Part shown: piece by piece, positions 45,289 through 52,778 of the stretch
Position numbering within the stretch: position 1 is the first letter of the stretch
Layout: each line of letters begins with the position of its first letter
NCBI RefSeq assembly: GCF_007997015.1
Contig: NZ_VOSM01000001.1
Location: 372,001 to 436,000, forward strand
Length of the DNA: 64,000 bases
Direction: 5' to 3'
Source: Lujinxingia vulgaris
Lineage (GTDB): Bacteria; Myxococcota_A; Bradymonadia; Bradymonadales; Bradymonadaceae
Translations under genes and position numbers: made by a program
The notes under the pieces: model-generated
The model's input: only the letters and a program-made list of their open reading frames with translations
The model's database searches: none
What the model was told of the DNA's origin: nothing

Positions 45289-46036
45289 GATCCTGCACCC
45301 GGCGCAGCAGCACCGGCAGCACCTCGCCGGTCCTCCCGCGGATGACGATATCGCTGATGTCGGAGAGGGCGCTCAAATGAGGGTTCACCTCAATGAGGGT
45401 GGCGCCGTGGCGGCGGGCGGTCTCGGGCAGCGCGGCGGCCGGATAGACAAGTCCGCTGGTGCCGAGGATCAGGCAGACCTCGGCGTTGCGCGCCACCTCC
45501 ATGCTCTTCTCCAGTGCGTCTTCGGGAAGGGTCTCCCCGAACCACACCACCCCCGGGCGCAGCGGTCCGCCGCACTTCGGGCAGCCGGGCTGCTCGCCAA
45601 GGTCGAGGTGAAGATCCTCCACCTCGTAGTCGCACACGTGGCAGCGCACGCTGAGCAGTGAGCCGTGCAGATGGTAGATGCTCGGGCGAAAGCCCGCCGC
45701 GTCGCTGGCCGCTTCGAGCAGGTGGTCGACGTTCTGTGTGGAGACGGTGTAGTCGCCGGTCTGCGCCAGACCGATGAGCGCCTCATGCCCCGGGTTGGGG
45801 TGGATGCTGTGCAGCTGCTCGCGCCGCTCCTGATACCAGCGGAGCATGTGCTCTCGGTCCGTCTCAAAGGTGTCGACGTGGGTCAGGTGCGCGATCTCCT
45901 CGTCGCTGTAGATGCCGCCCGGCCCGCGGAAGGTCGGAACGCCACTCTCCGCAGAGAGGCCGCTTCCCACGCACACCAGCACGCGGGGTTTGCCTTTAAG
46001 AACGTGCGCGGCGCGATCGATGGCGGGCAGGTTCAT
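45275..46036 (-). CDS. Sir2-family NAD-dependent protein deacylase (class III, CobB-like)
   Basis: This enzyme removes acyl groups from lysines using NAD. The product has 253 residues, from the ATG at 46036 with GAGGAG seven bases ahead; the frame remains open upstream to 46234. Motifs are GSGLSAESGVPTFRG, TQNVDHL, the catalytic His in YHLHGS, four zinc Cys in CHVC and CPKCGG, GTSGLVYPAA and EVNPH. WYQERREQL gives the Tyr-x-x-Arg pair that marks class III desuccinylase/demalonylase sirtuins. A histone-deacetylase-family gene lies at 26 kb, so two kinds of lysine deacylase occur in the window. Confidence 0.95.
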   Translation of the reverse strand: MNLPAIDRAAHVLKGKPRVLVCVGSGLSAESGVPTFRGPGGIYSDEEIAHLTHVDTFETDREHMLRWYQERREQLHSIHPNPGHEALIGLAQTGDYTVSTQNVDHLLEAASDAAGFRPSIYHLHGSLLSVRCHVCDYEVEDLHLDLGEQPGCPKCGGPLRPGVVWFGETLPEDALEKSMEVARNAEVCLILGTSGLVYPAAALPETARRHGATLIEVNPHLSALSDISDIVIRGRTGEVLPVLLRRVQDLNRG

Positions 46037-46190
46037 GCGCTGGCTCCTCAGGCGGGGGTCAAGCATGGGCGGCACAAGATCGGCGGCGCGGTCAATGACC
46101 TTGCGCACCACGGCGCGGGCGATGGACTTTAACAACTCGGAGCTCGCTCGTAGGAGAAGGCCAGGCCGCAGCGCAGCCGGCGTCTCTCCC

Positions 46191-46754
46191 TTAGTTCCAG
46201 CGGAAGTTAATGGGCGCTGCGCCGGCCGGCTCAAAAGGCGCTCGCGCCGGCGTAAACCCGCTGTAGAAGGGGTTGGAGGTGTTGTTGCGGATCAGCACCC
46301 GGGTGTGGCGTCCGTCGGCCTCCAACTCCACCGAAAACTGCGGCGCCACATCGGGGTGGCCCAGGTTGAGCCGCGCGTAGGTCTGACCAAGCTCCATGCC
46401 GATCACACGAAGTTGCTTCACTTCGGTATGCGGCACCGCGCCAGGGTCGACCTCTACAAACTCGGTCCGTTGCAGATACGCGCTCTCCACAAAGGTGCGC
46501 ACCTCGCTGAACGGAATGTCGTAGATATGCTCAAAGTCGATGCGACCCTCGCGCCCAACTTCCCGCGCGGAGATGCGCTCCCAGGGGAAGTTCAATGGGG
46601 AGCGCGTAAACTGCGTGGTCACCAGAAGCTCACTCAGCGGTGCCATCTTCGGGGAGTACGACTCGCCATCAGCGAGCGGCGTCTGGGCAAAGCTCAGCGT
46701 GCTGGCGAGCGCGACCGAAGTCAGCGTCAGGCAAAACAGAAGGCGTCGAGGCAC
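46191..46754 (-). CDS. Exported protein of unknown function
   Basis: This protein has 187 residues, from the GTG at 46754 with a weak GAG SD element. A signal peptide (PRRLLFCLTLTSVALAS) ends at LSFAQ-TP. The mature domain is beta-rich with no Cys and has the strand pair PQFSVELEADGRHTRVLIRN near the C-terminus. I recognise no family. It lies 154 bases upstream of the sirtuin gene on the same strand and may be in the same transcript. Confidence 0.72.
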   Translation of the reverse strand: MPRRLLFCLTLTSVALASTLSFAQTPLADGESYSPKMAPLSELLVTTQFTRSPLNFPWERISAREVGREGRIDFEHIYDIPFSEVRTFVESAYLQRTEFVEVDPGAVPHTEVKQLRVIGMELGQTYARLNLGHPDVAPQFSVELEADGRHTRVLIRNNTSNPFYSGFTPARAPFEPAGAAPINFRWN

Positions 46755-47080
46755 AAGTCTACTCGCGTGTACAGGAAAAGGTGGGCGCAGCGGGCTCTAC
46801 AGACATCCGTGCGGCCCGTGATTGTAGCGCGAGAGCGAGCCCTGTCCACCCCGCGCGAGCGACTACCTCGTGACTCGCTCTCTTCGGGGCATTGGCACGG
46901 CGCGCGCACTGTCAAGAGATGCAAAGGAGAAACTTGACCCTCGATCCTCTCTTTTGTTAGCGTCCGCACCGATGTTTCGCATCAATGACGAGGCTGGCCC
47001 TGATTTCAGCCATGGTAACACCCCGGCCATGATCTCTTTTGGAGAGATCTGGCGAGAGGACACCCCCCCGGAGGCAGTAG
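46755..47080. other. Divergent intergenic region
   Basis: This 326-base region separates an exported-protein gene (-) from a lipoprotein gene (+). A TTGACC at 46934-46939 could be the -35 box for the plus-strand gene, but the -10 position (TTAGCG) is poor. GGAGG of the lipoprotein gene lies near 47069. An open frame from 46870 has no SD site and I reject it. Confidence 0.4.
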
Positions 47081-48199
47081 ATGAAGCTGAACGACACCCT
47101 GAAACTTTTGATGGTCCTTCTTATGAGCGCCGGTATGGCGACCACCACCCTGACCGCGTGTGGGGGAGACGACACCGGTGAGACCGACGTTGAGACCGAC
47201 GCCGGCGACGAAGAAGATTCCGGTGGTGATGAGAACGACGGTGGCGAGGAAGATGCCGGTGACGCCGCCGATGTTGAGCCCGAGCCAGCCGACCCCATCG
47301 ACCTGGTCCCCCCGCCCGCGCGCTGTGGTGAAGAAGGCGCCTCGGAGCGCTGCGCCGAAGATGCGGAGACCTTCGAGTTCGGCACCGCCTCCAAGATCAG
47401 CGCCCTGCAGATCGCCGGCGCTGACTGCTGTTTCGACCTCGATGGCGACGGCCTGGAAGACAACAGCCTCTCGCTTGCGGCCTCGATGGCCAACCAGTCG
47501 CTGACCGATGCCATTGCTGACGATAGCCTCAGCCTGATCCTTGAGCATGACGGTCTGGAAGCTCTGGAAGTCGGTCAGGAGTTCGACGTCAACTTCCTGC
47601 TCGGCGCCGAGTCCACCGTCGACGGTGAGCTCATCGATCCGGCGAGCTTCGATAGCGGCGTCGCTCCGCAGGCGCTCCTGCCCAACGCGACCATCATCGA
47701 TGATGGCGGTGTTTCGGTGGTCGAAGCCGGCCCGGGCACCGTGGTGATCGTGCTGGAACTCTTCGGCCTGGAGCTCTCCCTCTCGGTGCGTAACGCCGTG
47801 ATCTCGGCCGACGTCGTCGCCGAAGAGAGCGCCATGGAGACCGGTGTGACCCTGGAGAACGGCCGCCTCGGTGGTCTGGTGCTCTTCCAGGAGCTGGTGG
47901 ACACCGTCAACGACGTCACCGCTACCTGTGAGTGCCTGGGTAGTCCTGAGAAGCTCATCGACATGGAAGCCGAAGACGCCTGCATCGAGTACACCGACGT
48001 TGAGCTGGCTGGTTGCGTCGACGATGAGTCCATCTGCGCCGACATCGCCAAGAACTGCGGCGGGATCATGGCGCTGGCTCCGGTCATCGTCGCTCACGAC
48101 GTGGATGGCGATGGCGAGAAAGATGCCATCTCGGTCGGCATGACCTTCGAAGCCGACGCCGCCGTGATCGCCGGTGTCGAAGCGGCTCCCGCCGAGTAA
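47081..48199 (+). CDS. Lipoprotein with acidic linker and Asp-rich calcium-type loops
   Basis: This protein has 372 residues; the ATG at 47081 follows GGAGG. The lipobox TLTAC (Cys27) is followed by 45 residues made mostly of Asp, Glu and Gly. In the globular part DLDGDGLEDN and DVDGDGEKD are Asp-x-Asp-x-Asp-Gly loops of the dockerin / thrombospondin-3 calcium type, and eight Cys occur in pairs (CC, CEC). No family name can be given. The protein probably sits on the outer surface with calcium-dependent folding. It ends before a strong terminator. Confidence 0.78.
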   Translation: MKLNDTLKLLMVLLMSAGMATTTLTACGGDDTGETDVETDAGDEEDSGGDENDGGEEDAGDAADVEPEPADPIDLVPPPARCGEEGASERCAEDAETFEFGTASKISALQIAGADCCFDLDGDGLEDNSLSLAASMANQSLTDAIADDSLSLILEHDGLEALEVGQEFDVNFLLGAESTVDGELIDPASFDSGVAPQALLPNATIIDDGGVSVVEAGPGTVVIVLELFGLELSLSVRNAVISADVVAEESAMETGVTLENGRLGGLVLFQELVDTVNDVTATCECLGSPEKLIDMEAEDACIEYTDVELAGCVDDESICADIAKNCGGIMALAPVIVAHDVDGDGEKDAISVGMTFEADAAVIAGVEAAPAE

Positions 48200-48252
48200 G
48201 GTCTTTCAGATAAGGAGCGACGCCCGGCGTCGCTTCTGAGCTGAACGTTGAA

Positions 48253-48284
48253 AACGCCTCGATCTTCGGATCGGGGCGTTTTTT
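48253..48284 (+). terminator. Rho-independent terminator
   Basis: A 12-bp stem AACGCCTCGATC / GATCGGGGCGTT (one T-G pair) with a TTCG tetraloop runs into TTTTTT. A second, U-less hairpin (AGCGACGC and GCGTCGCT) lies just upstream at 48216-48234. Confidence 0.92.
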
Positions 48285-48473
48285 GTTCAGGGGTTTTTGG
48301 AGACGTCGCACGCCAATACTGGCGATTCATTCACGCGCAGACACGCCTGAGAGCATGGTGAGTGATTCGATGGAGGCGCCTCACCAGAAGCTCAATATTG
48401 ATTGCGAAGAATTCGTCGCCTTTCTGATTCGAAAACACTCACCGGGTCATCCCGGAGGTATCATCGAAAACGC

Positions 48474-48507
48474 AAAAAGCCGCACCCCTTTCGGGGTGCG
48501 GCTTTTT
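48474..48507. terminator. Strong terminator serving the tRNA-Leu gene
   Basis: A perfect 15-bp stem, AAAAAGCCGCACCCC and GGGGTGCGGCTTTTT, encloses a TTTC loop. It lies just past the 3' end of the minus-strand tRNA-Leu and has A/T tracts on both sides, so it may work in both directions. Confidence 0.92.
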
Positions 48508-48511
48508 GAGA

Positions 48512-48595
<84 letters not shown>

Positions 48596-48801
48596 GTGGC
48601 TGTTGTCGGTCGTTGTTGCGACGTCCAACGTGAGAAGGTTTCTATAGCCGGTCGGTCATTGTGTCAACGCTAAAAATGCAAAAAAATCACCCTCGGTGTC
48701 ACTTTGATAATTCGAGGTCCCGGGCATAGAGTCAGCGCGTCGCAGCGCCCTTCAATGAGGGGGCTGATCACGACGACGATTCGGTATGTGAGCGAGGAGC
48801 G
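48596..48801. other. Intergenic region upstream of tRNA-Leu and a small orphan gene
   Basis: There is no gene here. An AT-richer patch at about 48655-48720 probably contains the tRNA promoter reading leftward, but I cannot fix the hexamers. Confidence 0.4.
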
Positions 48802-49377
48802 ATGATGATGGCCACAGATCCCCTGGCGAGGCTTGAGCGGGCGATAGAAGTTGGGGGGCAGCGCCCCACACTCCGCTGGGAAGAGGTCCCGGAGAGCGAT
48901 CCCATCGCCCGGCTCCAGGAGCTGATACGGCGCGGTGACGCCAAACGCGATGAGCCTCCTGTCGAGAGCCTTCAGGAGCTGTTCGCCAGCGCGCGTGAGC
49001 TCCCCGAGCCCGAACCCTGGACGAGCGGGCAGGGCGATCCGCTGGAGCGCCTGCGTGCGCTCTGGCGCGAGCCCGCCGCGCCGGCGACCGATACGCGCTC
49101 CGAGATGCCGGTGCCAGAAGATGCGAGGAACACCGGCCCGACGGCGTCTTCAGCGTCGCAACCCGGAACTTCGACCTCTGCTCCGTCTTCCCAAAACACA
49201 TCCGTCTCCACACTGGTCGACGCGCTGGGCGCTCAGGTCTACCGCTCGCTGCGCGAGCGCCCCCTCCCCGGTGAGGTTCGCGCGGAGCTCGCCGCGCGCA
49301 TCGCCGCGCTCCTGGACGCTCGCCAGGACGATCCCGAACTTCGCGACCTCCTCGATCTCGTGATCTTCGGGCGTTGA
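48802..49377 (+). CDS. Orphan protein with repeated DPxxRL motifs
   Basis: This soluble protein has 191 residues. Three consecutive ATGs (48802, 48805 and 48808) follow GAGGAGCG; the third has the best spacing. A short motif occurs three times: DPLARLER at residue 6, DPIARLQE at 33 and DPLERLRA at 79, with a weaker copy (VESLQEL) at 54. A Ser/Thr/Pro-rich disordered linker (90-135) leads to a compact helical C-terminal domain with LRERPLPGEVRAELAARI. The motif spacing suggests several docking sites for one partner. No family is recognised and there is no operon partner. Confidence 0.7.
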   Translation: MMMATDPLARLERAIEVGGQRPTLRWEEVPESDPIARLQELIRRGDAKRDEPPVESLQELFASARELPEPEPWTSGQGDPLERLRALWREPAAPATDTRSEMPVPEDARNTGPTASSASQPGTSTSAPSSQNTSVSTLVDALGAQVYRSLRERPLPGEVRAELAARIAALLDARQDDPELRDLLDLVIFGR

Positions 49378-49561
49378 ACACCACGCCCTTCGCTCGCCGG
49401 ACTTGATGCGGGGCGATCGGCGTTTACGTTCTCGCTGTGGCGATGCGAGGCCCCCCGCTTCCATTCGTCGCGAGAGCGTCGGCCCGATGTCGACGCGCGT
49501 CTCACATCCAATCAGGGTTTGAGGCGTCTGGAGTCGACCCCGAATCGATCAGGAGGACGAC

Positions 49562-49717
49562 ATGATTGAGTGGATTGTCATGGCATTCTTTATCGGCGTT
49601 CCCGTGCTTTTGCTTGTGGGTGCCGGTGTGGCAATGGTTCGCCAGCGACGCGAGACCTTTAAGCTGGCAGATGCGGAGACCTCGGCAGGTGACCTGCCCG
49701 GCTCCTCGACCCCCTGA
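49562..49717 (+). CDS. Small single-span membrane protein (51 residues)
   Basis: The ATG at 49562 follows CAGGAGGACG, a near-perfect SD site. The peptide is MIEWIVMAFFIGVPVLL, continues hydrophobic to about residue 25, then carries RQRRETFK and a short acidic tail ending in SSTP. It therefore has one membrane helix with positive residues on the inside. It is well placed to be a real small protein, although so short a gene is hard to prove. A terminator lies about 100 bases downstream. Confidence 0.62.
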   Translation: MIEWIVMAFFIGVPVLLLVGAGVAMVRQRRETFKLADAETSAGDLPGSSTP

Positions 49718-49819
49718 CGGCCAGACGCAACCCGGGGGCGATTCAGCGACGATGATCGCGAGGGGGGCTTAAAAGGCGTGAAGATCATGAGCGTCTGAGA
49801 CGCGTCGAAAACTCGCCAG

Positions 49820-49858
49820 AAAAAAAGCCCGACGGAATCTTCCGTCGGGCTTTTTTTG
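49820..49858. terminator. Bidirectional Rho-independent terminator
   Basis: The stem GCCCGACGGA / TCCGTCGGGC is flanked by seven A on the left and seven T on the right, so it serves the small membrane-protein gene (+) and the HD-protein gene (-). Confidence 0.93.
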
Positions 49859-49917
49859 TTTTTCAATCTTAAAAATCGACGTTCTTCGCGCCACGCGCCG
49901 GGAGCGCCGGTGGGCTT

Positions 49918-51327
49918 TTAACGTTTGAGGATCTCGGCCAGCAGGAGATCGTCGAGGCCCTTAAGCTCGCGCAGACGCGCGGCGAGTGTGGGCTCGGCGA
50001 AGATACGGATCTTTTTGACGACGGCGATGAAGTCGTCCTGGATGCCCGCCACCACCTGCGAGAGCTCATGCAGGGGGTAATGGCGGCGGCCGCGCACCTC
50101 GGGGTAGACCACCTCGATGGTGTCGATGCGATCCTTGTCGCGCGGGGGGATGTCGATGATCAAAGCCGCCGGGTGCAGGGGCATGTTGAGCGCCGAGCCC
50201 AGTCGCGCGCTCAGGCGCGCCGTCAGATCGAAGAGCTGCGCGCGCTCCATGGCATAGATCGTCTCATAGGCGCGCTGCTTATCGCGCTCGGCGTAGATAC
50301 GGCTGAACGTGGCCACCCGCTTGTAGAGCCGCCGGCGTGTGGTCTGCAGCCCGCCGAGCAGAAAGCGCGGCGCGCTGGGATCGGGGGATTGATCGAAGAT
50401 CCACCCCAGAAGCTGCTCATCGTCGCAGCGGAGCAGGGTGCCCAGAAAATCCTCCGGGTCGAGCTGCGCGCGGCTATGAAAAGCCGCAATGGCGTTCTCC
50501 ACCATCGCGCTGGCCGCGCGCACGGTATGATGCCAGTACACCTCGCTAAACATCGTGTAGCGGCTGAACACAAACATCTCGGCGGGAACTTTACCTTTGG
50601 CCGCGATCGCCAGCCCGTCCTCGTTGGCGTTGAGCGTGAGGTTGGCCAGCAGGCGCTCCCGATCGTAGGTGCGCCCGTAAGGCACTCCGATATGGTGGGA
50701 GTCCCGCTCCAGGTAGTCCATTTTGTCGGCGTCGATGGTGCCGCTGATGATCGAGTTCAAAAGCCGGTCGACCTGTGAGGGCTTCTCGCCAAGCGCCCCG
50801 GTGCAAAGCCCGATGACCCGCTCGGGGTCGACGCCCCAGTCGCGGCGTAAGATCTCGGCGATGGTGCGCTGGCCGCGCAGCCCCTCAAACTCCCCCATAA
50901 TGATGCGACCGCCGACCTCTTCATGGCGCGGGGTGTCTTCGCCCTTGAGGTGCAGCGCCTCCAGGCTGTGCGCGAAGGGGTAATGCCCGATGTCGTGGAG
51001 CAGCCCGGCGGCGAGCACGCTCAGCAGATCTTCTTCGCTCAGCGAGCTCGCCAGCTGCGGAAGCCGCCCCAGAGACTGCAAGAACCAGCGCGTGCAGCCG
51101 TAGACCCCCAGCGAATGCTCAAAGCGGGTGTGCACCGCACCCGGATACACAAGGTGGGTGGGGCCGAGCATGCGAATGCGCCGCAGGCGTTGAAACGCGG
51201 GGTGATCGAGGATCGCTTCCACGCGAGAGGTCAACGCGACGTTGCGCAACTCGGGTACGCGAACAGTGGTGGCGAACGCATCGGCGCGCAACTCGGGGAG
51301 GCTGGAAAAGGGGTTGGCCTGGGGCAT
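49918..51327 (-). CDS. HD-domain phosphohydrolase, YwfO/SAMHD1-like
   Basis: This protein has 469 residues. The family includes dNTP triphosphohydrolases and related HD enzymes. The metal-binding set is complete: VHTRFEHSLGV (His), LLHDIGHYPFAHSLE (His-Asp) and GTIDADKMDYLERDSHHIGV (Asp). The start region HPAFQRLRRIRMLGPTHLVYPG is typical. Substrate specificity within the family varies, so dNTPase activity is inference. The ATG at 51327 has only a weak SD site. It is divergent from a GST-like gene, 94 bases apart. Confidence 0.93.
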   Translation of the reverse strand: MPQANPFSSLPELRADAFATTVRVPELRNVALTSRVEAILDHPAFQRLRRIRMLGPTHLVYPGAVHTRFEHSLGVYGCTRWFLQSLGRLPQLASSLSEEDLLSVLAAGLLHDIGHYPFAHSLEALHLKGEDTPRHEEVGGRIIMGEFEGLRGQRTIAEILRRDWGVDPERVIGLCTGALGEKPSQVDRLLNSIISGTIDADKMDYLERDSHHIGVPYGRTYDRERLLANLTLNANEDGLAIAAKGKVPAEMFVFSRYTMFSEVYWHHTVRAASAMVENAIAAFHSRAQLDPEDFLGTLLRCDDEQLLGWIFDQSPDPSAPRFLLGGLQTTRRRLYKRVATFSRIYAERDKQRAYETIYAMERAQLFDLTARLSARLGSALNMPLHPAALIIDIPPRDKDRIDTIEVVYPEVRGRRHYPLHELSQVVAGIQDDFIAVVKKIRIFAEPTLAARLRELKGLDDLLLAEILKR

Positions 51328-51421
51328 GCAAAAAGTCCGGTGAAGCTGGCCAGCCCGCTGAACTGGCGCTATGTGGAGGGGATAATACGATGCGCATCAA
51401 GCTCCCCTGTGAGGATCGCCT

Positions 51422-52489
51422 ATGTCCTATGAATTATTCATCAGCCGCGCCAGCCCCTATTCGATGAAGATCGCCGCGATGCTGGCCTACCTCGGCGTGG
51501 AACATCGGCTGGTCATTCAGAATGCCGTCAACCGCTTCTCGGTGATCCGAAGGCTCTCCGGCCGCACGATGGTGCCGATGCTGCGCCGCGAGGACTGGGC
51601 GATCAATGACTCCACCGCGATCGCGCGCTACGCGATGCGTCTTCCCGAGCTTCGCCGCACTCTGTGGATGCCGCCGGGCATCGACACGCTGAGCTTTCTC
51701 CTGGAAGACTTCACCGACGAATGGATGGTGCGATGGGCCATGCACTCCCGTTGGATGCATGACGCCGACCGTCGCCACATCGAACGCCTCATAGAAAAGG
51801 AACTCACCGGGGGGATCCCCGGAGTGGGGCGGCTGGTGGGAAGCACCATCCGAAGCTCGTTGAGGGGCTGGGGCATCATCGAAGAAAACAGCGCAACGCT
51901 GGAGGCCAGCGCGCGCCGCACCCTCGACGCCCTGGCCCTGGCGCTGGACGATGGTCGCCTCTACCTCTTCGGCGATCGACCCTCCCTGGCCGATTTCGGC
52001 GTCTTCGGGCCGCTCGGGCAATACGCCAGCGATCCTTCCGGTGCAAAGACGCTGGGCTCGTCGGACTTTAAGAAACTTCGCGCCTATGAGGCACGTATCC
52101 GCGCCATGCTTGATGGCGAGGTTGTGGAGGGGCAGGCCACCGACACGGCGCTGACGGCGCTGGAGCCCTTGATGGCCGAGGCGCTCGGGACCTACTGGGA
52201 GGTGATGGTGGCCAACCTCGATGCCCTGGATATGAAGAAACGCCCGGTCTCCACCAGCGCGCGCCTGCTCGACGGGGCGGCGTTTGAGTTTGCGCCCTCG
52301 CGGCACCTGCGCGGGTTGTTAGAGCAGTGGCTGGAGTTGGTCGAAGACGCCTACCGAAGCCGTCAGGAGCTCTTCGGTTCAGAGGGCGCGGTGCTGGAGC
52401 GCGCGCTCATCAACCGCATCGAAGAGCTTGCGCGTCGGCCTTCTGGGCGCGACCTGGTAGCAGCCCATCCCGGGCTTGGATTGCGATAA
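51422..52489 (+). CDS. Glutathione S-transferase-like protein
   Basis: This protein has 355 residues. Residues 1-75 form a thioredoxin-like GST domain (YELFISRASPYSMKIAAML, then TMVPMLRRED with the cis-Pro and NDSTAIARY with the glutathione gamma-Glu binding Asp-Ser). A helical C-terminal part (85-230) contains LFGDRPSLADFGVFGPL, the usual GST C-domain signature. The last 110 residues are an extra helical extension longer than normal GSTs (about 210). The usual catalytic Ser/Cys near residue 10 could be Ser9 or Ser12. Substrate and function are unknown. Confidence 0.85.
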   Translation: MSYELFISRASPYSMKIAAMLAYLGVEHRLVIQNAVNRFSVIRRLSGRTMVPMLRREDWAINDSTAIARYAMRLPELRRTLWMPPGIDTLSFLLEDFTDEWMVRWAMHSRWMHDADRRHIERLIEKELTGGIPGVGRLVGSTIRSSLRGWGIIEENSATLEASARRTLDALALALDDGRLYLFGDRPSLADFGVFGPLGQYASDPSGAKTLGSSDFKKLRAYEARIRAMLDGEVVEGQATDTALTALEPLMAEALGTYWEVMVANLDALDMKKRPVSTSARLLDGAAFEFAPSRHLRGLLEQWLELVEDAYRSRQELFGSEGAVLERALINRIEELARRPSGRDLVAAHPGLGLR

Positions 52490-52691
52490 GCAGCGGGGCG
52501 ATCGGCAAGGCGCCTTGCTTGTTTAGGGTGCCGTGCAAAAACGATCGGTTGACCCTGAACCCGATTCATCCGATAAGGTCACGTCTTTTTGCCGGAGACG
52601 CTAAGGCCCCGGCACGACACGCAAAGCGCGTCACGTGACGCTGGCGACGTCAATCGCTGGCATGCCTCTTGTATGCATGCCTTCGAGGTGA

Positions 52692-52697
52692 TTGACA
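52692..52697 (+). promoter_or_regulatory. Possible -35 box of the 933-residue lipoprotein gene
   Basis: A perfect TTGACA lies 81 bases before the ATG. Eighteen bases on is TAAGGT, a poor -10 match. The rest of the 288-base gap (52490-52778) shows nothing else I can name. Confidence 0.4.
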
Positions 52698-52778
52698 CCC
52701 GATCTGCCGCTCCACTAAGGTGCGCAGTCCTGCAACGAGTCAAATTTTGCCCATCGCCGGGCATCGCATGGAGGTTCT

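Noticed and set aside
46870-47181. 104-codon plus-strand frame before the acidic-linker lipoprotein
   Set aside because: It overlaps the well-supported lipoprotein start and has no SD site.
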